Positions 28,378-36,118 of a stretch of 64,000 nucleotides of DNA are shown here, piece by piece; the stretch's first letter is position 1, and each line of letters starts with the position of its first letter. The notes below the pieces were generated by a model. The model saw only the letters and a list, made by a program, of their open reading frames with translations. It had not been told where the DNA came from and did no database searches. Source of the stretch: Oligoflexales bacterium (GTDB lineage: Bacteria; Bdellovibrionota_B; Oligoflexia; Oligoflexales; RGVZ01). The stretch covers positions 1 to 64,000 of the forward strand of contig CANFEB010000004.1 in the NCBI GenBank assembly GCA_947445775.1, given 5' to 3'. Made by a program: the position numbers and the translations under genes.

Positions 28378-29049
28378 TCAGGCTTTTATGCGAATCCCTG
28401 AAGCAACAGACGAAGAACGCTGGACTCCACGGGCATCGTAGGGCGCCTGGGTACCGGCGGCCATCTCCAACCAGAATCGGTAACTGTCCTGATAACTCTG
28501 CGAAAGCTTCTGCAAAAGAATCCTGTTGCCTTCAATGCGAGGCTTCACTGTCTCAGCAATTTCAAGAAAAGCCTCGAGGCTTGAAGTGCTGCTTGATAGT
28601 AACCGCTGCAGAATATCGCGCGTCAGCGCTTGGATCGAACCAGTGCCGCTGCCCCCGGATACAGAATCAGCCAAATCCACCAACTGGGTCAGGCATTCTG
28701 AAAGCGTGGCAGGAATCGTAGTGGAATGCCCCGTCATTAACTCTGCCATGCGCGGCAAGCGCTTGGACAGGCCCACCAAGGATTCATGGGAAGTGGCGAT
28801 CTGATCACAGACCATCATTTTGGCCTCGGATGCATCCCGGACCAGGTTAAAATTCCCGGATGTGATGGCCTCATGCTCCGCCGCAATCAGCGCCGGCAGC
28901 TGGCCATAGAATGCCGCCAGCGTGCCCAATTCACGCTGAAACCCAGTGATGAATTCCACCAGATTTTCCACGGACCGCAATGGGCCCGCAGATTGACTCA
29001 ACGATTGGTTCAACGATTGGTTCAAAGGTTGGTTTGAATACTGGTTCAT
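28378..29049 (-). CDS. flgN: FlgN-like flagellar export chaperone
   Basis: FlgN keeps FlgK and FlgL soluble and delivers them to the export gate. This 223-aa protein is mainly helical and lies between flgM and flgK, the usual place. Similarity is weak, as is normal for this family, so the name rests largely on context. The first 20 residues are a low-complexity Asn/Gln/Ser/Leu repeat (NQSLNQSLSQS) made of 12-bp units. ATG 29049 overlaps the flgM stop as ATGA. Confidence 0.75.
   Translation of the reverse strand: MNQYSNQPLNQSLNQSLSQSAGPLRSVENLVEFITGFQRELGTLAAFYGQLPALIAAEHEAITSGNFNLVRDASEAKMMVCDQIATSHESLVGLSKRLPRMAELMTGHSTTIPATLSECLTQLVDLADSVSGGSGTGSIQALTRDILQRLLSSSTSSLEAFLEIAETVKPRIEGNRILLQKLSQSYQDSYRFWLEMAAGTQAPYDARGVQRSSSVASGIRIKA
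28992..29032. repeat. 12-bp imperfect tandem repeat in the start of flgN
   Basis: Degenerate 12-bp units of the form TTCAACGATTGG encode repeated NQSL on the minus strand. They form a low-complexity leader ahead of the chaperone helices and keep the reading frame. Confidence 0.8.
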
Positions 29050-29420
29050 TTAGACTCCGCCAAATACTCCAGCAATGCCTCGCGCGCGATGCCGTCGGCA
29101 ATTTTGCCCGGATCAACCTGGTAGGTTCCAGCAGCAATTTGCTGTTTGATTTGAGCAACTCGATTTTCCCGAATATCCGGCGTCGCCTTAGCTATTTCAA
29201 AGGCTTTGGCACGAGCATCCGCCAACTCACGGGCCTTAGGTGAAACGGCGACATTGATGCCAGCGCTCATGGCGCTGGCATGGGATTTTGTTGCGGACGC
29301 TTGTGCGGCGCTGGGCTTGGCTGCCGACGCCGCCAACGCTGCCTGCTGTGCCTGCGCTGCCGTTTTGGCTCCCGCGACATCTGCAGGTATCTTGCTGGTC
29401 GCTACCTTGCGTGTTTCCAT
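29046..29420 (-). CDS. flgM: Anti-sigma-28 factor FlgM
   Basis: FlgM holds the flagellar sigma factor FliA inactive until it is exported through the finished hook. The C-terminal sigma-binding region is clear: RENRVAQIKQQIAAGTYQVD followed by KIADGIAREALLEYL. ATG 29420 follows GAGGTG at 5-6 nt and gives 124 aa, near family length. The same frame is open to a TTG at 29561, which would add 47 residues and close the gap to flgJ. An Ala-rich linker occupies residues 15-50. Confidence 0.88.
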   Translation of the reverse strand: METRKVATSKIPADVAGAKTAAQAQQAALAASAAKPSAAQASATKSHASAMSAGINVAVSPKARELADARAKAFEIAKATPDIRENRVAQIKQQIAAGTYQVDPGKIADGIAREALLEYLAESK

Positions 29421-29570
29421 GGTGACACCTCGGCTTTCTATTCCTTTTGCAATTCCACTCGGAATTCCATTTCCAATTTCATTGTCCCCTGTTTCCAGCG
29501 GTGAAACAATCCGCTGATTCAAATCCCGGCCAAGTTGATGGCCAATATGCGACTTAATCAAGGGAAAAAA

Positions 29571-29969
29571 TCAGGGGAATTTTCCTTTTGATACAGCCTG
29601 ATACCCGGCAAGTCCCTGCATTTTTGCCGCTCGCAATGCACCCACATCGGGCGCGTATCCAGCCGAGGCCATCAATTGCTTTTCGATGTTTTCCGCTATT
29701 CCAGTCATGCTTTGGGATGACATCTGCTTTGCGTATTCTGAATCAAGCATTGATTCATACATTTTTTCAGCATTGCCACCATCGATAAGACCACTTTTTT
29801 GAACGCTGTCTCGCATCGATTTGAGCATCGACTCAAGAAAAATTGCCTCGAATTCCTGAGAGGATTCCTTGATCTTGGCCAAATCATGCCGTGTCGGCAC
29901 CTTGACTTGGTTCGCCCCCAGGTTTGACGCAGCAACGCCTGTATCTGCTTTGGTCACGACATCCATCAC
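29571..29969 (-). CDS. flgJ: FlgJ-type rod-binding protein lacking a muramidase domain
   Basis: The 132-aa protein matches the N-terminal rod-capping domain of FlgJ (SQEFEAIFLESMLKSMRDSV and MYESMLDSEYAKQMSSQ). The C-terminal peptidoglycan hydrolase half found in enteric FlgJ is absent, as in many other lineages, so wall cutting must be done by another enzyme. GTG 29969 overlaps the flgI stop as GTGA; an ATG follows at 29966. Confidence 0.88.
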   Translation of the reverse strand: MMDVVTKADTGVAASNLGANQVKVPTRHDLAKIKESSQEFEAIFLESMLKSMRDSVQKSGLIDGGNAEKMYESMLDSEYAKQMSSQSMTGIAENIEKQLMASAGYAPDVGALRAAKMQGLAGYQAVSKGKFP

Positions 29970-31018
29970 ATCACCCTCAAATCTGCTTTGAGCGCACCGG
30001 CCACCTTCAACGATTGTAATATACTGACCAGGTCACCCGGCTTTACACCCATGGCGTTCAGTGATTTGACGAGGGCGGCAACCGTCGTTCCTGAGACGTT
30101 GACAATATTTTCTTTGCCAGCAGCGTCTTTGGCATTTGCCCCGCCCACTTGAATCGAAAGGTCACCATGTGCAATCGAAACAGCACTCACGAGCACGTCA
30201 CCGCCCATGACGACTGTTCCCGTGCGCTCGTTCAACACCACCACAGCCGAACGATCCGCAACAACCTTTAAGGCCTCCAGCTCAGAAACGAACTCCACGA
30301 CCTTCCCGGCATAGGACGGTGGAAGCTTCAACTTGACTGCCGACGGGTCGGTGGCCTCGGCGTAAAAGCCCCGGAAATGTGCATTGATTGTGTCGCAAAT
30401 CCGTTGAGTCGTCGTAAAATCTTGATCCTTCAAAGTCAACGTCAGGCTGCCGTTCCTCGCAAAGTCCGTGCTTGTTTCTCGCTCGACAACACCACCATCC
30501 GGAACGATTGCCACCGTCTGCACCTGAACACCGCTTCCAGACGCCTTGCCGATGACGATACTGCCCTGGGCGACCGCGTATATCTGGCTATCTGCTGCCC
30601 GCAGCGGTGAAACCATGAGGTTTCCGCCGGCAAGAGTCTTGGCATCTCCAACCGTTGACACCTTGACGTCAACTTTATCGCCATTGCGCGCAAAGGGCGG
30701 AAGCTCCGCAGTAACCATGACTACAGCCATGGTGCCCGCGACGATTTCGTCTTCTTTCATTTGCATCCCGAGGCGGGACAACATGTTGGCAGCCGCCCGG
30801 TTGGTTGCGAGTGATTTTTTGGAATCGCCACTGCCGTTGAGCCCAACCACCAATCCCAATCCATAAATTTGATTGGCGCGAACACCCCGAATTTGTACGA
30901 GGTCTTTCAAGCGGACCTCTTGAGCCTGTGCCGTCGCCCCAAACATAAAACAGACCGCCAGAGATAGCAGCGCCACAGATAGCAGCGCCACTGTTATGAG
31001 ATTATTTCTTTTTTTCAT
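29966..31018 (-). CDS. flgI: Flagellar P-ring protein FlgI
   Basis: FlgI forms the bushing around the rod in the peptidoglycan layer. A signal peptide (MKKRNNLITVALLSVALLS to ATAQA) is followed by VRLKDLVQIRGVRANQIYGL and GLVVGLNGSGDS, the family start. Length 350 aa is typical. ATG 31018 is preferred over a TTG at 31060, and gives a 17-base overlap with flgH. The signal peptide contains a perfect 15-bp duplication encoding VALLS twice. Confidence 0.95.
   Translation of the reverse strand: MKKRNNLITVALLSVALLSLAVCFMFGATAQAQEVRLKDLVQIRGVRANQIYGLGLVVGLNGSGDSKKSLATNRAAANMLSRLGMQMKEDEIVAGTMAVVMVTAELPPFARNGDKVDVKVSTVGDAKTLAGGNLMVSPLRAADSQIYAVAQGSIVIGKASGSGVQVQTVAIVPDGGVVERETSTDFARNGSLTLTLKDQDFTTTQRICDTINAHFRGFYAEATDPSAVKLKLPPSYAGKVVEFVSELEALKVVADRSAVVVLNERTGTVVMGGDVLVSAVSIAHGDLSIQVGGANAKDAAGKENIVNVSGTTVAALVKSLNAMGVKPGDLVSILQSLKVAGALKADLRVM
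30962..30991. repeat. 15-bp tandem duplication in the flgI signal peptide
   Basis: Two adjacent copies of a 15-bp unit (AGATAGCAGCGCCAC read on the plus strand) encode the doubled VALLS of the FlgI signal peptide. The change lengthens the hydrophobic core by five residues. Confidence 0.85.
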
Positions 31019-32048
31019 CCGCGCCTCCCTTGGCAGCTTTGGCCGCATTAGCATCGGCAACCGCCGATGGTGCTGCCGAGGCCGCTGCTACTGTCTTGGC
31101 ATCGCCGGTCGCAGCAGACCCCTTCTGAATCTCTGCAATCCGGGCCTCTGTCTCCCGCAACTTTTGTTGCAACTCATCACGCTGCTTTGCCGAGCGGGCT
31201 CTTTCCTCGGTTATTTTGCGGGATTCTTCGGCAATTTTATCTTTTTCCGATTGCACCTGCCGGCGCGCTTCCTCCACTGCCACGGCCTCCTTGGAACGAA
31301 GCTCTTCAAAGCCACTCAACCGCAAGGAATACTCATCCTCCCATCCGGTTGACCGACGCTCTGTGCTCAATGTTCCATCGAAGTCCGATAAAACAACGTC
31401 GAAAAGATCTTCTGTCGTGAGGCCGGCCCCCGGGATCATCCTCTCTGCGGGGACACGAGCTCGGGCGTACATCTCACGAAACTCGCCCGTGCGACTCGAA
31501 TCACGCCTGACAGAAACAAGGCCATCACCATTCGGAAGGATGGAATCCAAACGCATTTTAAATGAATTGAGGGGCGCAGTGCCCGACACCACTGGCTCAA
31601 GTTTAGGCACTGCTTCGGTGAGACCGTCCGCCCCACCAGAGGCGCCAGCTTGCTTGCCAGATCCCTTTGAGGATTTGCCCTTGGCATTGCCGTCGCCAGC
31701 GGCAGACCGCGCAACGATCACCTTCACGTCCAGCACCATGCCAACCCGCAAAGGATTCTGAACAATCAAATTGCTGCGGGAATCTTCCAGGGAAAATAAC
31801 GATCCCGTTGCATCAGGATCCTGTGGAAGTTCCGCGATGACAGGGCGCCGTTCACGGGCAAAAAGGTCTTGACGCTGGGGCCCCGAAACTCCTGGGCCGT
31901 GAACAATGACAGGTTCCACACCTATAACGGGGTCCACAGGACGCTCAGAAATCAGGCCCGACATCTGGCAGCCGCCATTGAGCAGCGCTCCGAACAGGAT
32001 GACTGCCGCAAAAATATATTGGTTTTTCATGCCAAATCCCGGCATCAC
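31002..32048 (-). CDS. flgH: FlgH-like L-ring lipoprotein with C-terminal coiled-coil extension
   Basis: The position between flgA and flgI and the lipoprotein signal (lipobox LLNGGC, Cys near residue 27) indicate the outer-membrane L-ring protein. GSLFSLEDSRSNLIVQNPLRVG resembles the family's N-terminal part, but the usual C-terminal strands are hard to trace. From about residue 255 the sequence becomes a charged helix (VEEARRQVQSEKDKIAEES) and then an Ala/Lys-rich tail, giving 348 aa instead of about 230. ATG 32048 overlaps the flgA stop as ATGA. Confidence 0.75.
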   Translation of the reverse strand: MMPGFGMKNQYIFAAVILFGALLNGGCQMSGLISERPVDPVIGVEPVIVHGPGVSGPQRQDLFARERRPVIAELPQDPDATGSLFSLEDSRSNLIVQNPLRVGMVLDVKVIVARSAAGDGNAKGKSSKGSGKQAGASGGADGLTEAVPKLEPVVSGTAPLNSFKMRLDSILPNGDGLVSVRRDSSRTGEFREMYARARVPAERMIPGAGLTTEDLFDVVLSDFDGTLSTERRSTGWEDEYSLRLSGFEELRSKEAVAVEEARRQVQSEKDKIAEESRKITEERARSAKQRDELQQKLRETEARIAEIQKGSAATGDAKTVAAASAAPSAVADANAAKAAKGGADEKKK

Positions 32049-33118
32049 ATCGCCTCCACAGAGCCGGCCGACTTAACCACGGCCCTCAAGCGTTTTTTTG
32101 TTGCGGTCGATTGGACCTCAATCCGATCACCAATCGCGCCCTGCGTGATGACCACGGCATTGCTGGAAATCGTCAGATCCCCCGACCGTTGAACCATCTG
32201 AACACTGTCTCCACGGCGCAAGGCCAAGGGACGCTCAAAGTCACGCAGCATGAGCGTTTGTCCCGCCTGCACCGGACGAACCAGCGACATGCCTGGAAGG
32301 CCATTAGCATCACGAAGGGACCTACCCGAACTCCGGGTCCAAGGCACCCAGGCCATGGCGGAATCCTCTGCCCGAAACACAGCCTTCGCAGGCAAATCAT
32401 GTCGCGCGACGGGGAGTTGACGTTCAACAAGAATCCGCGGGAGAAATTGCAAAAATAAATTCGGCTCGCCTTCGCCCTGCTCACACTGTGCATTGAACTG
32501 TGCACCATTGTGGATACGGGTAACGAGGCTTTCGAGGTCAGATTCGATCGAAGCGCCAGCAGGATCCATAATGCGGCGCTTCAGCAGCTCCAACTGGGCA
32601 AATCGGCAATTGATCGCCCCCGGACGGACCTGCGGGCGGGATTCAATGCGCAGTCCAGTAACTTGAACGCGAAATTCTGGTGCGCCGGAAAATACTTCTT
32701 CCATCTGTTCCCGGAAAAGAGCCGCAATGGATTCGTCGGGAAGGGGAATTCCCCGTGAAGTCACAAACGAACTTTCTGGTCCAAGCACCTCAATCCGGGC
32801 GCCGGGAAATTCGCTGGAAAGAATCTGTGCGATGGCAGCTCGATTCAACCGCAAAGTTTTTCCGGGAGCCGGCGATGGGCCGGCATCCACGGCTAGGACC
32901 TCCGCGCAATCGTTGCCACTGGATCTTGCCGGAACACATAATGCGATTTGATCCAACATGATTCTCGTTGTTTCAATCTCGGAACGGCTCTTTAATTCAA
33001 TTGAAATTGCTGATTCAACAACGGCGCCAGCTGCGGTGCCACACACCAAAAGCAGAAGCCCGGAAATGAGCCATCTCATATCCGGCATTCTGCGCTTAGC
33101 GGAATTCAGAATTCTCAT
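32045..33118 (-). CDS. flgA: Flagellar P-ring assembly chaperone FlgA
   Basis: FlgA is the periplasmic chaperone for FlgI. A signal peptide (MRWLISGLLLLVCGTAAGA) lies 13 residues after the ATG chosen here, so a shorter form from an inner ATG is possible. The C-terminal SAF domain is clear: LPAKAVFRAEDSAMAW, VRPVQAGQTLMLRDFERP and GDSVQMV. At 357 aa it is longer than the 220-aa enteric form because of an added N-terminal domain. AGGG lies 8 nt before ATG 33118; a TTG lies at 33124. Confidence 0.9.
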   Translation of the reverse strand: MRILNSAKRRMPDMRWLISGLLLLVCGTAAGAVVESAISIELKSRSEIETTRIMLDQIALCVPARSSGNDCAEVLAVDAGPSPAPGKTLRLNRAAIAQILSSEFPGARIEVLGPESSFVTSRGIPLPDESIAALFREQMEEVFSGAPEFRVQVTGLRIESRPQVRPGAINCRFAQLELLKRRIMDPAGASIESDLESLVTRIHNGAQFNAQCEQGEGEPNLFLQFLPRILVERQLPVARHDLPAKAVFRAEDSAMAWVPWTRSSGRSLRDANGLPGMSLVRPVQAGQTLMLRDFERPLALRRGDSVQMVQRSGDLTISSNAVVITQGAIGDRIEVQSTATKKRLRAVVKSAGSVEAM

Positions 33119-33152
33119 TGGCAACGCCCTGTCGAATCAGGGTCCGGCATTA

Positions 33153-33932
33153 TCACCGGACGTTATTGGTCGTTTGCAGCATCTGGTCACTGGTCGAGAT
33201 CACTTTCGAGTTGATTTCATAAGCGCGCTGGCCGGTGATCATGTTGACCATTTCTTCCACAATATTCACGTTGGAGTTTTCCAACTGATACTGGGCGATT
33301 CGCCCGATGCCACCTTGATTGGGATTACCAACAACTGGCTCACCGCTAGCGCGCGTCGGTGTGTAAAGGTTGCGCCCGGCCGCTTGCAGGCCCGCCGGGT
33401 TGATGAAGGTTGCCAACTGAACCTGACCAAGTTCCTGGGTTTCGCCATCGATTTTCACCGTAACCACGCCATCCATACCGACATGAAGATCCGTCGCGTT
33501 CTGGGGGATCGTCACCTCGGGAACAACCGGAAATCCGTCAGACGTCACCAGGCGCCCGGTATTGTCTTTGTCCAAATGACCATCGCGCGTGTAGCCAATC
33601 GTTCCGTCATCTTTCTGGATCCGAAAAAACCCTTGTCCCTCGATCATGAAGTCGAGGTTGCGTTCAGTGACCTTGATGCCACCCTCGGTGAACAACTTGT
33701 CCACAGAAGCAAGGCGGGAACCTGCGCCGATCTGGATGCCGCTTGGAACAACAGTGCCCGTCGTGGCGCTCTGCCCGGCTGCACGCACCGTCTGATACAG
33801 AAGGTCGTGAAAATTCGCGCGGGAACGCTTGAATGAGTTGGTGTTAACGTTCGCCAGGTTGTTGGCGATCGTATCGATGTTGGCTTGCTGCGATTCCATT
33901 CCGGTTGCAGCAGTCAAAAGAGAACGCAACAT
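33153..33932 (-). CDS. flgG: Flagellar distal rod protein FlgG
   Basis: FlgG forms the distal rod. The start MLRSLLTAATGMESQQ and the motif IANNLANVNTNSFKRSR are diagnostic, as is the C-terminal NVNIVEEMVNMITGQRAYE. Length 259 aa is standard. ATG 33932 has GGAGG upstream and is preferred to a GTG at 33950. It follows flgF by 56 bp and precedes flgA. Confidence 0.97.
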   Translation of the reverse strand: MLRSLLTAATGMESQQANIDTIANNLANVNTNSFKRSRANFHDLLYQTVRAAGQSATTGTVVPSGIQIGAGSRLASVDKLFTEGGIKVTERNLDFMIEGQGFFRIQKDDGTIGYTRDGHLDKDNTGRLVTSDGFPVVPEVTIPQNATDLHVGMDGVVTVKIDGETQELGQVQLATFINPAGLQAAGRNLYTPTRASGEPVVGNPNQGGIGRIAQYQLENSNVNIVEEMVNMITGQRAYEINSKVISTSDQMLQTTNNVR

Positions 33933-33988
33933 AGTCGGTACCTCCAGCACCCCCGTAGCGGGGATGTCACTGTTTCAAAAACACAATA

Positions 33989-34777
33989 TCAAGCCCGGAC
34001 TTCACCAATTGTACTTGAACCTTTTTCCATCATTTTGTCGTAATTCGAAATCGCCTTCTGATAAGCCTCAAAGGAACGATGAGCAATGATCATCGCCGTA
34101 AGACTCTTGATCGCGTTGACGTTGGACCCTTCAAGGTAGCCTTGGCGCACACCGGTATTTTCTGCGATGGTCCGGTCAGAATCCGGTCCGCCGAAGAAAA
34201 AATTATTGTCGCCGGTGCGCTCAAGTTGTTTTTGGTCGGCGAATTCATAAATCTTCATACGATCAACAAGTTCACCATCCTGATAGATCTCTCCACGCGG
34301 ATTGACCTCAAAGGAATTTGAGCGGATAAAAATATTACCGCGATCACCCATGACCGGGTGCCCTGAATTGGTCATCAAGACGCCATCTGGGCTGATTTTA
34401 AAATCGCCGCTGCGCGTATACCGGATCCCATCTTGCGTCTGGACGGCAAACAGACCTTCACCCTCAATCATCATGTCGGTTGGATTTTTCGTATCGATCG
34501 CTGGACCTTGGCTGATATCCCGACCAACGTCGGCAATTCCAACAAAGGCGATGTCATTGCCCTTGAATGGCATGTATTCCTGCATGTCGACTTTGAAGTT
34601 GGCCGGAGGCAACGGGCTGGCATAGTTTTTCTCAGGTTCACTCTCGAGCAACTTAAAGGAGATATTGTCGCCCTTGAATGCAGTGGTGTTCACGTTCGCC
34701 AGATTGTTGGCGATGATTTCAAGCACACGTTCCTGCGCGAGGGCACCGGATAGTGGCGTGTAAATCCCGTGAAGCAT
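33989..34777 (-). CDS. flgF: Flagellar proximal rod protein FlgF
   Basis: This rod protein of the FlgF/FlgG family has IIANNLANVNTTAFKGD at the N-terminus and SNVNAIKSLTAMIIAHRSFE at the C-terminus. Being the first of two such genes before flgA supports FlgF. Length 262 aa is typical. ATG 34777 has AAGGA at 7 nt. It is the first gene of the minus-strand operon behind the sigma-54-type promoter at 34838-34853. Confidence 0.93.
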   Translation of the reverse strand: MLHGIYTPLSGALAQERVLEIIANNLANVNTTAFKGDNISFKLLESEPEKNYASPLPPANFKVDMQEYMPFKGNDIAFVGIADVGRDISQGPAIDTKNPTDMMIEGEGLFAVQTQDGIRYTRSGDFKISPDGVLMTNSGHPVMGDRGNIFIRSNSFEVNPRGEIYQDGELVDRMKIYEFADQKQLERTGDNNFFFGGPDSDRTIAENTGVRQGYLEGSNVNAIKSLTAMIIAHRSFEAYQKAISNYDKMMEKGSSTIGEVRA

Positions 34778-34837
34778 GTGCCGTCCTTAATGAATGACCA
34801 CTTACAAAAAGTCTTGTGCCGTTGTTCACTCTGTTAA

Positions 34838-34853
34838 AGCAAGGTTCGGGCCA
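34838..34853 (-). promoter_or_regulatory. Sigma-54 (RpoN) promoter candidate for the flgF operon
   Basis: On the minus strand the sequence reads TGGCCCG-AACC-TTGCT, matching the consensus TGGCACG-N4-TTGCW at all but one position. The invariant GG (-24) and GC (-12) are exactly 10 bases apart. Transcription would start about 50 bases before flgF ATG 34777. Placement directly ahead of a class II flagellar operon fits RpoN control as in Vibrio, Pseudomonas and Campylobacter. The matching activator gene is not in the window. Confidence 0.75.
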
Positions 34854-34950
34854 ATGTTGATTTGACGGATGATTGCCTGGGGCAGCTCCGCAGATTCAGC
34901 CCAGATCTATTGATGAATTTTATTTTTTTTTGACATTCATCAACTTCGCT

Positions 34951-34964
34951 GTCAAATATTTGAC
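34951..34964. promoter_or_regulatory. FleQ-box-like palindrome upstream of the sigma-54 promoter
   Basis: GTCAAATATTTGAC is a perfect 14-bp palindrome. It has the GTCA-N6-TGAC core described for the flagellar enhancer-binding protein FleQ in Pseudomonas. It lies about 100 bp upstream of the sigma-54 promoter, a normal enhancer distance. Further GTCAAA/TTTGAC half-sites lie at 34926-34934, 35005-35013 and 35023-35032. Confidence 0.5.
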
Positions 34965-35031
34965 CGACCGCGTCAGGGCACAGCTTGGGCAATTTCGTCC
35001 CGGTGTCAAAATACAGGCGACATATTTTTGA

Positions 35032-35060
35032 CAAAAAAACATCCGCCTTGCGGCGGATGT
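35032..35060 (-). terminator. Rho-independent terminator of fliC
   Basis: On the minus strand, a perfect 9-bp stem ACATCCGCC/GGCGGATGT with a 4-base loop is followed by seven T residues. It begins 64 bases after the fliC stop. This is one of the few strong intrinsic terminators in the window, as expected for a very highly expressed gene. Confidence 0.92.
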
Positions 35061-35124
35061 AAATTGTGGGTTGCACCTTGCAAGCCCCTTGGATTTTCTT
35101 TCTTGATCGCCCCAAGAAACGGAT

Positions 35125-36048
35125 TTACTGAATCAACTTCAAAGCAATACTGGGCAATTGATTGGCCTGAGCCAGGACGGATACACCAGCCTGCTGCAAG
35201 ATACTTTGCTGCGCCAACTCCGCCGATTCCGACGCGAAGTCTGCATCTTTGATCCGCGAACGGGCAGCCGTCAGAGCTTCAATTTGGACGCCAAGGTTTC
35301 GGTCGGTACTCTGAAACCGGTTCTGCACCGCCCCCAATGTCCCGCGATAGGAAGCCACCTTGTTCATGGCATTTTCGATCACCGCAATGGAACTTTGCGC
35401 CGCAACCTTGCTGTCCACCCTCGCACCATCAGAATTCTGGGCACTGCCAAGGCCAAGGGAATCTTCCCCCTCCGTGGATGCATTGAAGTTGCCGAGGTTC
35501 ATACGAATAATATTTATTGGATTCGGGGACGAAATTGAATCCGGCCCCGGAATATAGTCCTTACCCACCTGAATTTCGAGTGGTGAATAGTTGTGATCCT
35601 GAAGAAGGGCCGGATCCAACTCTTTTTGCCCCGTCAGAAGTCGGGTGCCGTTGAACTCGGTCGACGTTGCAATCCGGTCGATCTCGTCCTTGAGCGACAT
35701 GAATTCTTCATTCAAGTAGCCGCGTTCGCGAACACCGATGGTATCGGAGGCAGCCTGAACCGAAAGCTCACGCAACCGGATCATAATGTTATTGATCTCA
35801 TCCAATCCGCCTTCAGCAACCTCAACGAGCGACACGGCATCGTTGGCATTGCGCCGCGCTTGGGCAAGGGAACGAATGTCACCCTTAAGTCCCTCTGCGA
35901 TGGCAAAGCCGGCGGCATCGTCGGCACCCTTATTGATGCGAAATCCTGACGACAACTTTTCCGTTTGGGCAGCAACACCTTTGGTTGCGGTGCCAAAATG
36001 ACGTTGTGCCACCAGTGACTGGACGTTGGTTCTGATTCTCAGACCCAT
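35125..36048 (-). CDS. fliC: Flagellin
   Basis: Flagellin is the exported filament subunit. The conserved N-terminal D0/D1 domain (LSSGFRINKGADDAAGFAIAE) and the C-terminal helix with SELAQQSILQQAGVSVLAQAN are intact. A short central region (about residues 140-215) gives 307 aa, so the variable surface domain is minimal. ATG 36048 has GAGGGAG at 5 nt, a GGA-containing site of the type CsrA binds. No clear sigma-28 promoter could be read in the 70-bp upstream gap. It is monocistronic, with its own terminator. Confidence 0.97.
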   Translation of the reverse strand: MGLRIRTNVQSLVAQRHFGTATKGVAAQTEKLSSGFRINKGADDAAGFAIAEGLKGDIRSLAQARRNANDAVSLVEVAEGGLDEINNIMIRLRELSVQAASDTIGVRERGYLNEEFMSLKDEIDRIATSTEFNGTRLLTGQKELDPALLQDHNYSPLEIQVGKDYIPGPDSISSPNPINIIRMNLGNFNASTEGEDSLGLGSAQNSDGARVDSKVAAQSSIAVIENAMNKVASYRGTLGAVQNRFQSTDRNLGVQIEALTAARSRIKDADFASESAELAQQSILQQAGVSVLAQANQLPSIALKLIQ

Positions 36049-36118
36049 AACACTCCCTCGCCTGTTGCTGGCGCCGCTTTAGCGACGCACCATTTCTTAA
36101 CGACGTCTAAATATGATG

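Larger units (their letters stand above)
34778..35124. other. Intergenic region between fliC and flgF
   Basis: These 347 bp hold no credible gene. They contain, in minus-strand order, the fliC terminator (35032-35060), a set of GTCAAA half-sites (34926-35032) and the sigma-54-type promoter (34838-34853). A 93-codon open frame across it on the minus strand is not coding, because it would run through the terminator hairpin. Confidence 0.8.

Noticed and set aside
29421..29520. Second sigma-54 promoter upstream of flgM (TTGGCCATCAACTTGG on the minus strand)
   Set aside because: The invariant -12 GC is GG here, and the site may lie inside an extended flgM reading frame.
34834..35115. A 93-codon minus-strand frame between fliC and flgF
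   Set aside because: It spans the fliC terminator and the promoter/enhancer elements and has no protein-like features.
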